Below, one piece after another: positions 1 to 6,191 of a DNA stretch of 9,547 nucleotides. The translations under genes were made by a program, and so were the position numbers. Source of the stretch: Melaminivora alkalimesophila (lineage in GTDB: Bacteria; Pseudomonadota; Gammaproteobacteria; Burkholderiales; Burkholderiaceae_C); the NCBI RefSeq assembly GCF_000282995.1, contig NZ_ALEE01000368.1, forward strand, positions 1 to 9,547, written 5' to 3'. Position 1 is the stretch's first letter, and every line of letters begins with the position of its first letter. Under the pieces are notes generated by a model. It saw only the letters and a list, made by a program, of their open reading frames with translations. It made no database searches and was not told the origin of the DNA.

Positions 1-379
1 GCCGCTCCAGCCCCACCTCCTCCTCGGCCTCGCGCAGGGCGGTGGCGATGGCGTCGCGGTCTTCGGGGTCGGTGCGCCCGCCGGGGAAAGCGACCTGGCC
101 GGAATGGGTCGAGAGGTTGGTGGTGCGCTCGGTCAGCAGCACCGTCGGGCGCGGATGCAGCACGATCGGCACCAGCACGGCGGCATGGGCCGGCGCGCGG
201 TCCATGAAGCGCGGTTCGCGCCGGATCTCCGGGGTCCAGGGCGGCGGCATGGCGAAGCGCCGGCGCAGGGCATCGGGCTGTTGCTCCGTGGGCGCCACCG
301 GCGGCAGGTGGGCGTCCACACCGACGATGGGCACGGAGCGCGGATCGAAGACGGGCAGGCTCGGAGGCAGCGGTGGCAT
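1..379 (-). CDS. NUDIX hydrolase, CoA pyrophosphatase type (3' end off window)
   Basis: Reading the minus strand gives 126 residues starting [11 protein letters not shown] and running off the left edge. Residues about 68-126 carry the CoA-pyrophosphatase (NudL/UPF0035) signature: [20 protein letters not shown], then GGRTDPED, then the NUDIX helix [11 protein letters not shown] with its metal-binding glutamates. Family members cleave CoA and related nucleoside diphosphates into phosphopantetheine-type and adenosine products using Mg or Mn; this is family knowledge, not shown here. The N-terminal 65 residues are proline-rich and less conserved. The start is constrained because an in-frame TGA lies only two codons upstream of the ATG at 379; no strong Shine-Dalgarno is visible. 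The gene lies behind the rplS terminator, so it probably has its own promoter or depends on readthrough. The end of the NUDIX fold is missing from the window. Confidence 0.9.
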   Translation of the reverse strand, partial: MPPLPPSLPVFDPRSVPIVGVDAHLPPVAPTEQQPDALRRRFAMPPPWTPEIRREPRFMDRAPAHAAVLVPIVLHPRPTVLLTERTTNLSTHSGQVAFPGGRTDPEDRDAIATALREAEEEVGLER

Positions 380-466
380 CGGTGGTCACGCCGGGCGGCA
401 CCCAGCGGCATCTCCCGGACACGGGGCAGGAAACGGGGTCGGGGGGCGCGGGCGGCTTCCCCATGA

Positions 467-505
467 AAAAACCGCCACAGGCCGCAAGGCACTGTAGCGG
501 TTTTT
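467..505 (-). terminator. Intrinsic terminator of the rpsP-rimM-trmD-rplS operon
   Basis: On the minus strand, AAAAACCGCTACAG (505-492) pairs with CTGTGGCGGTTTTT (480-467). This gives a 14-bp stem including one U-G wobble, with a small GCC/GGC inner helix in the loop. The stem ends in a run of six U (471-466). It begins 24 bases after the rplS stop codon. The U-G pair becomes a C-A mismatch on the plus strand, so the structure favours minus-strand transcription, although the A and T runs on both sides would allow some bidirectional activity. Confidence 0.9.
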
Positions 506-528
506 CTCGCGGCGGGCGCGGGCGGGAC

Positions 529-921
529 TCAGTCCACGGCCTGGGCGTTGCTGCTCAGGCGCACGCGCGAGGGCAGCTTCTCCTTAATGCGCGCCGACTT
601 GCCGCTGCGGCTGCGCAGGTAGTAGAGCTTGGCACGGCGCACGTCGCCGCGGCGCTTGACCTCGATGCCGGCGATCAGCGGGCTGTAGGTCTGGAAGGTG
701 CGCTCCACGCCTTCGCCGCTGGAGATCTTGCGCACCGTGAAGCCGCTGTTCAGGCCGCGGTTGCGCTTGGCGATGACCACGCCTTCGTAGGCCTGCACGC
801 GGCGGCGCGTGCCTTCCACGACGTTCACGCTGACGATCACGGTGTCGCCGGGGCCGAACTCGGGAATGTTCTTGTTCAGGCGAGCGATCTCTTCCTGCTC
901 GAGGGTCTGGATGAGGTTCAT
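529..921 (-). CDS. rplS: 50S ribosomal protein L19
   Basis: This 130-residue protein matches bacterial L19 along its length: [12 protein letters not shown] at the N-terminus, then [16 protein letters not shown] (22-37), [13 protein letters not shown] (44-56), [17 protein letters not shown] (61-77), and the basic [13 protein letters not shown] segment (91-103). L19 is a large-subunit protein at the 30S-50S interface. The protein is about 15 residues longer than the E. coli form because of a C-terminal tail ([14 protein letters not shown]). It is the last gene of the rpsP-rimM-trmD-rplS operon, 142 bases after trmD. That gap is unusually long for this operon and holds a candidate promoter and two hairpins (separate entries). 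The start ATG at 921 has only a weak Shine-Dalgarno (GAAGTGA about 9 bases upstream). A strong terminator follows the stop. Confidence 0.98.
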   Translation of the reverse strand: MNLIQTLEQEEIARLNKNIPEFGPGDTVIVSVNVVEGTRRRVQAYEGVVIAKRNRGLNSGFTVRKISSGEGVERTFQTYSPLIAGIEVKRRGDVRRAKLYYLRSRSGKSARIKEKLPSRVRLSSNAQAVD

Positions 922-964
922 GATGGGTTCACTTCAACGATCTTGTCCGCGCCATGATTGGCTG

Positions 965-982
965 GGCGCCCCGATTGGCGCC
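965..982 (-). promoter_or_regulatory. Hairpin B in the rplS leader
   Basis: GGCGCC (982-977) and GGCGCC (970-965) form a perfect 6-bp GC stem around the loop AATCGG. It lies about 45 bases upstream of the rplS start and 6 bases downstream of hairpin A. There is no U-run after it, so it is not a terminator. A role in L19 translation or mRNA stability is inference. Confidence 0.45.
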
Positions 983-988
983 TTGTAT

Positions 989-1035
989 GCCATGCAAGCA
1001 AGAGGCTGAGCGCGTGGTGCAGCTGTTTGCATGGC
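989..1035 (-). promoter_or_regulatory. Hairpin A in the rplS leader
   Basis: GCCATGCAA (1035-1027) is the exact reverse complement of TTGCATGGC (997-989), giving a 9-bp perfect stem closing a 29-base loop. The loop itself can form a GCTG/CAGC helix. The element lies between the trmD stop and rplS, just downstream of a consensus extended -10. Its position suggests a structured 5' leader for rplS, but no regulatory function is shown. Confidence 0.5.
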
Positions 1036-1062
1036 GGCCGGCCAGAGGATCGAAAACAGGCA

Positions 1063-1071
1063 ATTATAGCA
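1063..1071 (-). promoter_or_regulatory. Candidate extended -10 promoter for rplS
   Basis: The minus strand reads TGCTATAAT, a perfect TATAAT hexamer (1068-1063) with the TGn extension. It overlaps the last codons of trmD (TTG CTA TAA). No good -35 hexamer is visible 16-18 bases upstream, but extended -10 promoters can work without one. Transcription would start near 1056 and give a leader of about 135 bases before rplS. CTA should be a rare leucine codon in so GC-rich a genome, which hints that the DNA element is selected. Confidence 0.55.
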
Positions 1072-1834
1072 AGTCGCTGGCCTGGCGCAGGAAGGCTTCG
1101 TCCTGCGCCGACAGCCGCCCCTTGCTGCGGGCGGCCTCCAGCAGCTCGGGCCGATGGCGTGCGGTGGTCAGCAGGCGCTGCTCGCGCCGCCAGCGTTCGA
1201 TGCGGGCGTGGTGGCCGGACAGCAGCGGCTGCGGCACCGGCGCGCCCTCCCAGACCTCCGGGCGCGTGTAGTGCGGGCAGTCGAGCAGGCCGTCGAGTTC
1301 CGGATGGAAGCTGTCGAACTGGTGGCTGCCGGCATCGTGCAACACGCCGGGCTGCAGCCGCGCGACCGCATCCAGCAGCGCCAAGGCCGCGATCTCGCCC
1401 CCGGAGAGCACGAAATCCCCCAGGCTGACCTGGCGATCGACATGGCGGTCGATGAAACGCTGGTCCACCCCTTCGTAGCGCCCGCACAACAGCACCGCGC
1501 CCCGGCCCTCCTCGCTCCAGGCCTGCACCCCAGCGTGCGTCAATCGCTCGCCGATGGGCGAGAACAACACCAGTGGCGCCTGCGCAGCCGCGGCCTCGGC
1601 GCGGTCGGCCCGGATCGCCTCCAGGCAGCGCGCCAGCGGCTCGGCCAGCATGACCATGCCCGGGCCGCCGCCGAAGGGGCGATCGTCCACCCGGCGGTAA
1701 TTGCCCTCGGCAAAGTCGCGCGGGTTCCACAGGCGCACGTCGACCTGGCCACCGGCATAGGCGCGCCGCGTCACGCCGCTCGCCAGAAAGGGCGCGAACA
1801 GCTCGGGAAACAGCGTGATGACGTCGAAACGCAT
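1064..1834 (-). CDS. trmD: tRNA (guanine-37-N1)-methyltransferase
   Basis: The 256-residue protein is full length for TrmD, which uses S-adenosylmethionine to make m1G37 in tRNAs with a G36-G37 sequence and so prevents +1 frameshifting. Visible family motifs are [13 protein letters not shown] (1-13), the RPFGGGPGM segment (52-60), the trefoil-knot cofactor region [12 protein letters not shown] (115-126) with [11 protein letters not shown] (137-147), and the C-terminal [17 protein letters not shown] (181-197), which carries the aspartate used as general base in the family. [13 protein letters not shown] (207-219) is the usual tRNA-contacting end. The ATG at 1834 comes 21 bases after the rimM stop with no clear Shine-Dalgarno, compatible with the low TrmD level known in E. 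coli. The stop codon overlaps a consensus -10 sequence. Confidence 0.98.
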   Translation of the reverse strand: MRFDVITLFPELFAPFLASGVTRRAYAGGQVDVRLWNPRDFAEGNYRRVDDRPFGGGPGMVMLAEPLARCLEAIRADRAEAAAAQAPLVLFSPIGERLTHAGVQAWSEEGRGAVLLCGRYEGVDQRFIDRHVDRQVSLGDFVLSGGEIAALALLDAVARLQPGVLHDAGSHQFDSFHPELDGLLDCPHYTRPEVWEGAPVPQPLLSGHHARIERWRREQRLLTTARHRPELLEAARSKGRLSAQDEAFLRQASDLL

Positions 1835-1855
1835 GGAGCGGCCGCCGCAGCCTGT

Positions 1856-2428
1856 TCAGAAATCCGGCTGCCAGTCCACCGTGATGCGCCGCTTCGCCAG
1901 GTCGACCTCGTCCACGAAGGCGGAGACGAAGGGAATCAGCCGCTCGAGCGGCTTGCCGTCCTGCAGGTGGTCGAGCACCAGCGTGGTCTGCGGCCCGGTG
2001 GGCAGGAGTTCGCGCACCGTGCCGAGCGCCACCCCCTGGCGGTTGACCACCTCCAGCCCGATCAGATCGACCCAGTAGTACTCGTCCTCGGCGGTGCGCG
2101 GAAAGGCCGAGCGCGGCACGAACACCCGCGCGCCGCGCAACCCTTCCGCGGCATCGCGGTCGTCGATCCCGTGCGCCCACGCGACCAGGGTGTCCGAATG
2201 CGGGCGCGCCTGGCGGATGGACAGCTGCACCGTCCCGGTGAAGGCGGTCTTGCCGCCGCGCAGCGCCGGCTGGAGGAACCAGGCGCGCGCCGACAGCAGC
2301 GCCTCGGCATCGCTGCTGAAGGGCTGCACCTTGAACCACCCCTTGACGCCCCAGGCGTCGGCGATGCGGCCGACCTCGACCGCATCCTCAGGCAGCTCAG
2401 CTGCCGGCAATACAGGCTGTTCGGGCAT
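1856..2428 (-). CDS. rimM: 16S rRNA processing / ribosome maturation factor RimM
   Basis: This 190-residue protein has the two RimM domains. The N-terminal barrel starts at VEVGRIADAWGVKGWFKVQPFS (17-38). The PRC-barrel domain starts at EDEYYWVDLIGLEVVN (114-129) and ends with LIPFVSAFVDEVDLAKRRITVDW (164-186). RimM binds S19 in the 30S head and helps 16S rRNA maturation. The first 15 residues are a variable lead-in. The gene sits 152 bases after rpsP, behind a terminator-like hairpin, and the region before its ATG shows no good Shine-Dalgarno. Both features predict much lower output than for S16. In E. coli the same operon is also expressed unequally. The gap to trmD is 21 bases, so the two are probably co-transcribed. 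Confidence 0.97.
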   Translation of the reverse strand: MPEQPVLPAAELPEDAVEVGRIADAWGVKGWFKVQPFSSDAEALLSARAWFLQPALRGGKTAFTGTVQLSIRQARPHSDTLVAWAHGIDDRDAAEGLRGARVFVPRSAFPRTAEDEYYWVDLIGLEVVNRQGVALGTVRELLPTGPQTTLVLDHLQDGKPLERLIPFVSAFVDEVDLAKRRITVDWQPDF

Positions 2429-2481
2429 GGCAGGGGCTCATTCAAGGAAGCAGCACCCGCCCTGCGGGCGCCGCGGCAACG

Positions 2482-2521
2482 AAAAAGGGCGAGCCCGCCG
2501 GATGGCCGACGGGACCCGCCC
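2482..2521 (-). terminator. Terminator-like hairpin between rpsP and rimM
   Basis: On the minus strand CCCGTCGG (2513-2506) pairs with CCGGCGGG (2501-2494) around the tetraloop CCAT, 8 bp with one U-G pair. An outer helix GGGCG/CGCCC (2521-2517 with 2491-2487) extends it after a small internal loop. It is followed at once by TTTTT (2486-2482). It begins 60 bases after the rpsP stop and ends 53 bases before the rimM start, so it lies inside the operon and probably acts as a partial terminator or mRNA 3'-end stabiliser. A second hairpin, GCCGCC/GGCGGC (2539-2554), lies between it and rpsP. Confidence 0.75.
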
Positions 2522-2580
2522 ATGGGAGCTGCCGGGAAGCCGCCGACGGGCGGCGGCCGAATCCCGGCGCAGTGCCCCGC

Positions 2581-2850
2581 TCAGGCCTCGGCAGCGGCAG
2601 CCGGCTGCTGCTTGGCGGCCTGGCGAACCAGGCGCTCGACGGTGGGCGAGGCCTGCGCGCCCACGCTCTTCCAGTAGCTCAGGCGGTCCTGGGCGATGCG
2701 CAGGGGCTCTTCGCCGCCCTTGGCGGACGGGTTGTAGAAGCCCAGGCGCTCGATGAAGCGGCCATCGCGGCGGGCGCGCTTGTCGGCCACGACGATGTTG
2801 AAGAACGGACGGCCCTTGGAGCCGCCGCGCGAGAGTCGAATCACGACCAT
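2581..2850 (-). CDS. rpsP: 30S ribosomal protein S16
   Basis: This 89-residue protein is S16: [20 protein letters not shown] (1-20), [21 protein letters not shown] (21-41), and [25 protein letters not shown] (50-74). S16 is an early-binding small-subunit protein needed for 30S assembly. The reading frame is open for 29 more codons upstream, but I chose the ATG at 2850. It begins with the universal MVVIRL sequence and has a good Shine-Dalgarno, AAGGA, 7 bases upstream. The C-terminus is an alanine-rich tail ([12 protein letters not shown]). It is the first gene of the rpsP-rimM-trmD-rplS operon. A perfect TATAAT lies about 115 bases upstream, and a terminator-like hairpin follows the gene. Confidence 0.98.
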   Translation of the reverse strand: MVVIRLSRGGSKGRPFFNIVVADKRARRDGRFIERLGFYNPSAKGGEEPLRIAQDRLSYWKSVGAQASPTVERLVRQAAKQQPAAAAEA

Positions 2851-2897
2851 GATGAATCCTTCGGGTGGTTGCGGCCGGGCAAATCCTCGCCTGCGGC

Positions 2898-2955
2898 CGC
2901 GGCGTTCTTGCCGCGTTTGAGACACGCAACTGGCCACCCGGCCAGCGACACGCGG
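2898..2955 (-). promoter_or_regulatory. Structured 5' leader of rpsP
   Basis: Three inverted repeats lie between the candidate promoter and rpsP. CGCGGC pairs with GCCGCG (2915-2910 with 2903-2898, loop AAGAAC). TGGCC pairs with GGCCA (2944-2940 with 2935-2931, loop GGGT). CCGCGT can pair with ACGCGG (2955-2950 with 2916-2911). The first and third share bases 2911-2915, so they exclude each other. This is a folding possibility read by eye, not a demonstrated switch. Confidence 0.35.
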
Positions 2956-2966
2956 TAAAGCCCGAA

Positions 2967-2972
2967 ATTATA
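2967..2972 (-). promoter_or_regulatory. Candidate -10 box of the rpsP operon promoter
   Basis: The minus strand carries a perfect TATAAT in the context CGGCTATAATTTCGGG, in an otherwise very GC-rich stretch. The expected -35 position (about 2990-2995) reads GCGCGC and is not convincing. Transcription would start near 2960, giving a leader of about 110 bases. The location at the head of a ribosomal protein operon supports the call. Confidence 0.6.
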
Positions 2973-3008
2973 GCCGGGTCGCAGGCAGAGCGCGCGGGGC
3001 TGCACACC

Positions 3009-3030
3009 GCGCATGTGGCCAATAATGCGC
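3009..3030 (+). promoter_or_regulatory. Inverted repeat and -10-like site before the TM2 gene
   Basis: GCGCAT (3009-3014) and ATGCGC (3025-3030) form a perfect 6-bp inverted repeat ending 4 bases before the ATG, where a Shine-Dalgarno would normally lie; none is present. Inside it, AATAAT (3021-3026) matches five of six bases of the -10 consensus and ends 8 bases before the ATG. That spacing fits a leaderless transcript. An operator or a translation-blocking hairpin are alternatives. Confidence 0.35.
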
Positions 3031-3034
3031 AGCC

Positions 3035-3481
3035 ATGAAGAACAAGACCCTCGCCACCTGGCTGGCCTTCCTGGGCGGGCCCCTGGGCCTGCACCGCTTC
3101 TACCTGCACGGCCCCGGCGACCTGCTGGCGTGGATGCTGCCCATGCCGACGGCGCTCGGGCTCTACGGCATCGAGCGCGTGCAGCAATGGGGGCAGGACG
3201 ACCACCTGAGCTGGCTGCTGATCCCGATGCTGGGCTTCACCATCGCGGGCTGCGCCCTGCGCGCCATCCTCTATGGCCTCATGACGCCCGAGCGCTGGAA
3301 CGCCCGCTACAACCCGCAGGCCGACCCCGAGGCCCCGCCGGGACGCACTCACTGGTTCACGGTGGTCGGCATCGGCCTGTCGCTGATGATCGGCACGGCG
3401 GTGCTGATGGCCAGCCTGGCGTTCAGCTTCCAGCGCTACTTCGAGTACCAGATCGAGGAAGCGCGCAAGATCTCCCAATAG
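3035..3481 (+). CDS. TM2 domain-containing membrane protein
   Basis: This 148-residue protein begins MKNKTLATWLAFLGGPLGLHRFYLHGPGD, the hallmark of the TM2 domain: a hydrophobic helix, a GxxGxHRFYL turn, then a second helix (about 30-47). Two further hydrophobic segments follow at about 58-82 and 107-132, so four membrane passes are likely, with a short charged tail (EYQIEEARKISQ). The loop at 84-106 is polar and proline-rich. TM2 proteins are widespread but their bacterial function is poorly known, and I assign none. It is the only plus-strand gene here, divergent from rpsP and convergent with pit, 33 bases from the pit stop. The ATG at 3035 was chosen because the TM2 motif begins right after it. 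There is no Shine-Dalgarno. Confidence 0.85.
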   Translation: MKNKTLATWLAFLGGPLGLHRFYLHGPGDLLAWMLPMPTALGLYGIERVQQWGQDDHLSWLLIPMLGFTIAGCALRAILYGLMTPERWNARYNPQADPEAPPGRTHWFTVVGIGLSLMIGTAVLMASLAFSFQRYFEYQIEEARKISQ

Positions 3482-3514
3482 GCGCCCGCCACCGCGCCGG
3501 CGCTGCGGCCCGGC

Positions 3515-4525
3515 TCAGTACAGCTGCAGGCTGACCCAGTAGGCGATGGCGGCCACGAAGGCGCTTGCCGGGATGGTCAGGATCCAGGCCCAGACGATGT
3601 TGCCGGCCACGCCCCAGCGCACGGCGCTGGCGCGCTGCGTGGAGCCGACGCCGACGATGGCGCCGGTGATGGTGTGCGTGGTCGAGACGGGAATGCCCAG
3701 CGCCGTGGCAAAGAACAGCGTCATCGCGCCGCCCGTCTCGGCACAGAAGCCGCCCACGGGTTTCAGCTTGGTGATCTTCTGGCCCATGGTCTTGACGATG
3801 CGCCAGCCGCCGAACATGGTGCCCAGCCCGATGGCCGCATAGCACGAGACGATGACCCAGAAAGGCGGGGCGCTGTCGCTGGCGGACGTGTAGCCGGTGG
3901 CGATCAGCAGCAGCCAGATGATGCCGATGGTCTTTTGCGCGTCGTTGCCGCCGTGGCCCAGGCTGTAGGCGCCGGCCGAGACCAGCTGCAGCCGGCGGAA
4001 CCACTTGTCCACCCGGTTGGGTCGCGCGCGCCGGAAGGTCCAGGCCACGGCGATCATCATCAGCGAGCCCAGCAGGTAGCCGAGCAGCGGCGAGATGAAG
4101 ATGAAGGCCACCGTCTTGAGGATGCCGGCCGCGACCAGCGCGCCCGAGCCGGCCTTGGCGATCACCGCGCCCACGATGCCCCCGATCAGCGCGTGCGAGC
4201 TGCTGCTCGGGATGCCGTAGTACCAGGTGATGACGTTCCAGGTGATGGCGCCCACCAGCGCCCCGAAGATCACGTGGGTGTCGACCACCCCCGGATCGAC
4301 GATGCCCTTGCCGATGGTCGCCGCCACGCTCAGGTGGAACACCAGGATGGCGATGAAGTTGAAGAAAGCGGCGAAGACCACCGCCTGGGTGGGCTTGAGC
4401 ACGCCCGTGGAGACCACGGTGGCGATCGAGTTGGCCGCGTCGTGAAAGCCGTTCATGAAGTCGAACACGATGGCCAGCGCCACCAGCATGACCACGATCC
4501 ACAGGGCGGTTTGCATTGTTTCCAT
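3515..4525 (-). CDS. pit: PiT-family inorganic phosphate transporter
   Basis: The 336-residue protein is strongly hydrophobic, with about ten likely membrane segments. It carries both PiT signature repeats, GFHDAANSIAT (26-36) and GHGGNDAQKTIG (190-201), each followed by a family motif, IPSSSSHALIG (105-115) and IPVSTTHTITGAIVG (278-292). The two halves are therefore inverted-repeat copies, as is usual in the family. PiT proteins take up phosphate, often as a metal-phosphate complex with protons, or with sodium; the coupling ion cannot be told here. The gene follows the DUF47 gene by 48 bases, so it is probably the second cistron of a phosphate-uptake operon. Two starts are possible: ATG at 4525 or at 4516 (MQTALW), the latter with GGA close upstream. 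A strong AAGGAG lies 34 bases before the first ATG, separated by a hairpin. Confidence 0.96.
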   Translation of the reverse strand: METMQTALWIVVMLVALAIVFDFMNGFHDAANSIATVVSTGVLKPTQAVVFAAFFNFIAILVFHLSVAATIGKGIVDPGVVDTHVIFGALVGAITWNVITWYYGIPSSSSHALIGGIVGAVIAKAGSGALVAAGILKTVAFIFISPLLGYLLGSLMMIAVAWTFRRARPNRVDKWFRRLQLVSAGAYSLGHGGNDAQKTIGIIWLLLIATGYTSASDSAPPFWVIVSCYAAIGLGTMFGGWRIVKTMGQKITKLKPVGGFCAETGGAMTLFFATALGIPVSTTHTITGAIVGVGSTQRASAVRWGVAGNIVWAWILTIPASAFVAAIAYWVSLQLY

Positions 4526-4534
4526 GATGGCACC

Positions 4535-4565
4535 GCAGGGCCGGCAGCAGCCCTGCTCGCTCCTT
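4535..4565 (-). promoter_or_regulatory. Distant Shine-Dalgarno plus hairpin before pit
   Basis: On the minus strand AAGGAG (4565-4560) is followed by a perfect 7-bp hairpin, GCAGGGC/GCCCTGC (4556-4550 with 4541-4535, loop TGCTGCCG). After 9 more bases comes the pit ATG. The linear distance of 34 bases is too long for normal initiation. With the hairpin folded, the effective spacing falls to about 12 bases. There is no closer Shine-Dalgarno for the ATG at 4525. Confidence 0.45.
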
Positions 4566-4573
4566 GGGCAGGA

Positions 4574-5221
4574 TCAGGAGTTCTCGAGGATCACGCCCTC
4601 GATGTGGTTCGCCACGTCCTCGCAGCGGTCGGTCACGCTCTCGAGCAACTCGTAGATCGCCTTGAGCTTGATCAGCTCGAGCACGTCCACCTTCTCGCGA
4701 AACAGCTTGCCCACGGCGTTGCGCAGCACCCGGTCGGCATCGCCCTCGAGCCGGTCGACTTCTTCGCAGATCTTGAGTGCACGCTCGGCCACCGCCGGGT
4801 CGGCGATGCGTGCCAGCAGCTGGACGGCGTCGCGCACCCGCTCGCAGCACTCCAGGCTCAGGTCGGTGAGCAGCGAGACCTCTTCCGTCAGGTGTTGCAG
4901 GTCGTACAGCGCCATGGTCTCGGCCGAGTCCTGGATCAGGTCGGCCACGTCGTCCATGGTGTTGATCAGCAGGTGGATCTGCTCGCGGTCGATGGGCGTG
5001 ATGAAGGTCTTGTGCAGGGTCTGGTTGACCTCGTGCGTGACCCGGTCGGCCGCGCGCTCGGCGTTGTCCACCTCCTGCGTGTGGCGGTCGCGCAGGTTGG
5101 CGTCGCCGTAGTGGGCCACCAGCTGCGAGAACGCCCGCGCCGCCTCGACGATGTGCTCGGCGTGCTGGTTGAACATCTCGAAAAAGTTGCCTTCGCGTGG
5201 CAACAGCTTGCCAAACAGCAT
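4574..5221 (-). CDS. DUF47 (PhoU-like) phosphate transport accessory protein
   Basis: The 215-residue protein is soluble and almost wholly helical, like PhoU. It starts MLFGKLLPREGNFFEMFNQHA, the usual opening of DUF47 proteins. Acidic metal-binding-type patches recur: EVDNAERAAD (50-59), NTMDDVADLIQD (87-98), EEVDRLEGDAD (153-163) and ESVTDRCEDVANHIEG (194-209). These match the E/DxxxD character of PhoU helices. Family members are commonly encoded next to PiT transporters and are thought to modulate them; the mechanism is not established, so no more specific role is claimed. Here pit follows 48 bases downstream, strongly suggesting one operon. The ATG at 5221 has an excellent Shine-Dalgarno (AGGAG, 6 bases upstream). 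It differs from PhoU of the pst operon in its N-terminus and its partner gene. Confidence 0.93.
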   Translation of the reverse strand: MLFGKLLPREGNFFEMFNQHAEHIVEAARAFSQLVAHYGDANLRDRHTQEVDNAERAADRVTHEVNQTLHKTFITPIDREQIHLLINTMDDVADLIQDSAETMALYDLQHLTEEVSLLTDLSLECCERVRDAVQLLARIADPAVAERALKICEEVDRLEGDADRVLRNAVGKLFREKVDVLELIKLKAIYELLESVTDRCEDVANHIEGVILENS

Positions 5222-5319
5222 GCGGGCTCCTGGAGGGGTAGGCGAAAAACGACAGGTCAGGGAGGTCGTGCGCGGCGCTGGCCCCTCGTGCGGGCCGGCC
5301 CGGGCGCTGGATGGGCGCG

Positions 5320-5326
5320 AGTTTAA
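5320..5326 (-). promoter_or_regulatory. Possible -10 region of the DUF47-pit operon
   Basis: The minus strand reads GGTTAAACTCG here, the most AT-rich spot in the gene-free stretch 5222-5441. TAAACT matches four of six bases of the -10 consensus. No -35 hexamer is recognisable at the right distance. The leader would be about 90 bases. The rest of this 220-base gap shows no gene. It contains GGGGCG/CGCCCC (5416-5421 with 5425-5430), a GC hairpin 11 bases after the livF stop without a U-run, so no intrinsic terminator for the liv cluster is evident. Confidence 0.3.
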
Positions 5327-5441
5327 CCGCGTGCCCGGTGCCCCTTGCGGCGTCCGGAGCCGGCAGACGGCAAAGTTCCGCCCGGCCGTTCTTCCGGCGC
5401 CACGAAACCGGCGCAGGGGCGACGCGCCCCGCCGGCCGCCG

Positions 5442-6188
5442 TCACTCGCCCAGGTAGGCCGCGCGCACGCGCGGATCCTCCAGCAGCTCGCGCCCGCCCC
5501 CGGCCATGGTGATCAGGCCCGACTCCATGACGTAGCCGCGGTCGGCGATCGCCAGCGCCCGGCTGGCGTTCTGCTCCACCAGCACGATGGTCACGCCAAG
5601 CGCATAGACGTCGCGCACCACCTCGAAGATCTTGTCCACCATGATGGGCGACAGGCCCATGGAAGGCTCGTCCAGCAACAACACCTTGGGCTGGCTCATG
5701 AGCGCGCGGCCCATGGCGAGCATCTGCTGCTCGCCGCCGGACATGGTGCCGGCCAGCTGGTCCTTGCGCTCGCGCAGGCGCGGGAAGATGGCGAACATCT
5801 TCTCGACGTCGGCCTCGATGCCGGCCTTGTCGCGCCGCGTGTAGGCGCCCATCAGCAGGTTCTCGGTGATGGTCATGCGCGCGAACACACCGCGCCCCTC
5901 GGGCACCATCACCAGGCCCTCGCGCACCAGGTCCCAGGCGCCGCGCCCGCGGATGCTGCGGCCCAGGTACTCGATGTCGCCGTCGTTCATGATCAGCGAG
6001 CCGGTGATCGCCTTCATGGTGGTGGTCTTGCCCGCGCCATTGGAGCCGATCAGCGTGATCAGCTCGCCCTCGCGCACCTCCATGTCCACGCCCTTGACGG
6101 CCTGGATGCCGCCGTAGGCGACCTTCAGCCCGCGCACCTTGAGCAGGACCGGTCGGGAGGAATCGGCCGTTTGTGCCATGTCTGCCAT
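5442..6188 (-). CDS. livF: Branched-chain amino acid ABC transporter ATP-binding protein LivF
   Basis: The 248-residue ATPase has Walker A GSNGAGKT (48-55), the LivF-type VPEGRGVF segment in place of a classical Q-loop (95-102), signature MSGGEQQ (149-155), Walker B VLLLDEPSMGLSP (169-181), and LVEQNAS (203-209), where the usual switch histidine is glutamine. That last feature and the PEGR motif are typical of LivF rather than LivG. It powers import together with LivG on the cytoplasmic face of the LivHM permease. It is the last gene of livHMGF and starts 3 bases after the livG stop, so translational coupling is likely. An alternative ATG three codons later (6179) is possible; neither has a strong Shine-Dalgarno. 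Substrates may be Leu/Ile/Val, other amino acids, or urea/amide-like compounds, since the family is broad. Confidence 0.95.
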   Translation of the reverse strand: MADMAQTADSSRPVLLKVRGLKVAYGGIQAVKGVDMEVREGELITLIGSNGAGKTTTMKAITGSLIMNDGDIEYLGRSIRGRGAWDLVREGLVMVPEGRGVFARMTITENLLMGAYTRRDKAGIEADVEKMFAIFPRLRERKDQLAGTMSGGEQQMLAMGRALMSQPKVLLLDEPSMGLSPIMVDKIFEVVRDVYALGVTIVLVEQNASRALAIADRGYVMESGLITMAGGGRELLEDPRVRAAYLGE

Positions 6189-6191
6189 TTC

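Noticed and set aside
934..1032. A 32-codon open frame in the rplS leader (MQTAAPRAQPLACMAYKAPI...), ending 12 bases before rplS, as a possible leader peptide.
   Set aside because: It has no ribosome binding site, its start lies inside hairpin A, and its composition is unremarkable. It could be revisited if ribosome profiling shows signal.
918..2339. A 473-codon minus-strand open frame across rimM, trmD and the rplS leader.
   Set aside because: It is an out-of-frame reading of rimM and trmD, both of which match their families in another frame. The Arg/Ala/Gly-rich translation has no domain.
2851..2937. A 29-codon N-terminal extension of rpsP.
   Set aside because: S16 universally begins MVxIRL, and a good Shine-Dalgarno precedes the internal ATG at 2850.
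5237..5255. A possible Pho box (CTGTCGT followed by TTTT) upstream of the DUF47-pit operon.
   Set aside because: Only one half-site resembles the PhoB consensus; the second 7-mer matches poorly, and the position is between the likely promoter and the start codon.
3674..5326. A 550-codon plus-strand open frame opposite pit and the DUF47 gene.
   Set aside because: It has the same compositional signature of a complementary-strand shadow, with no motif, and the opposite strand is certain coding sequence.
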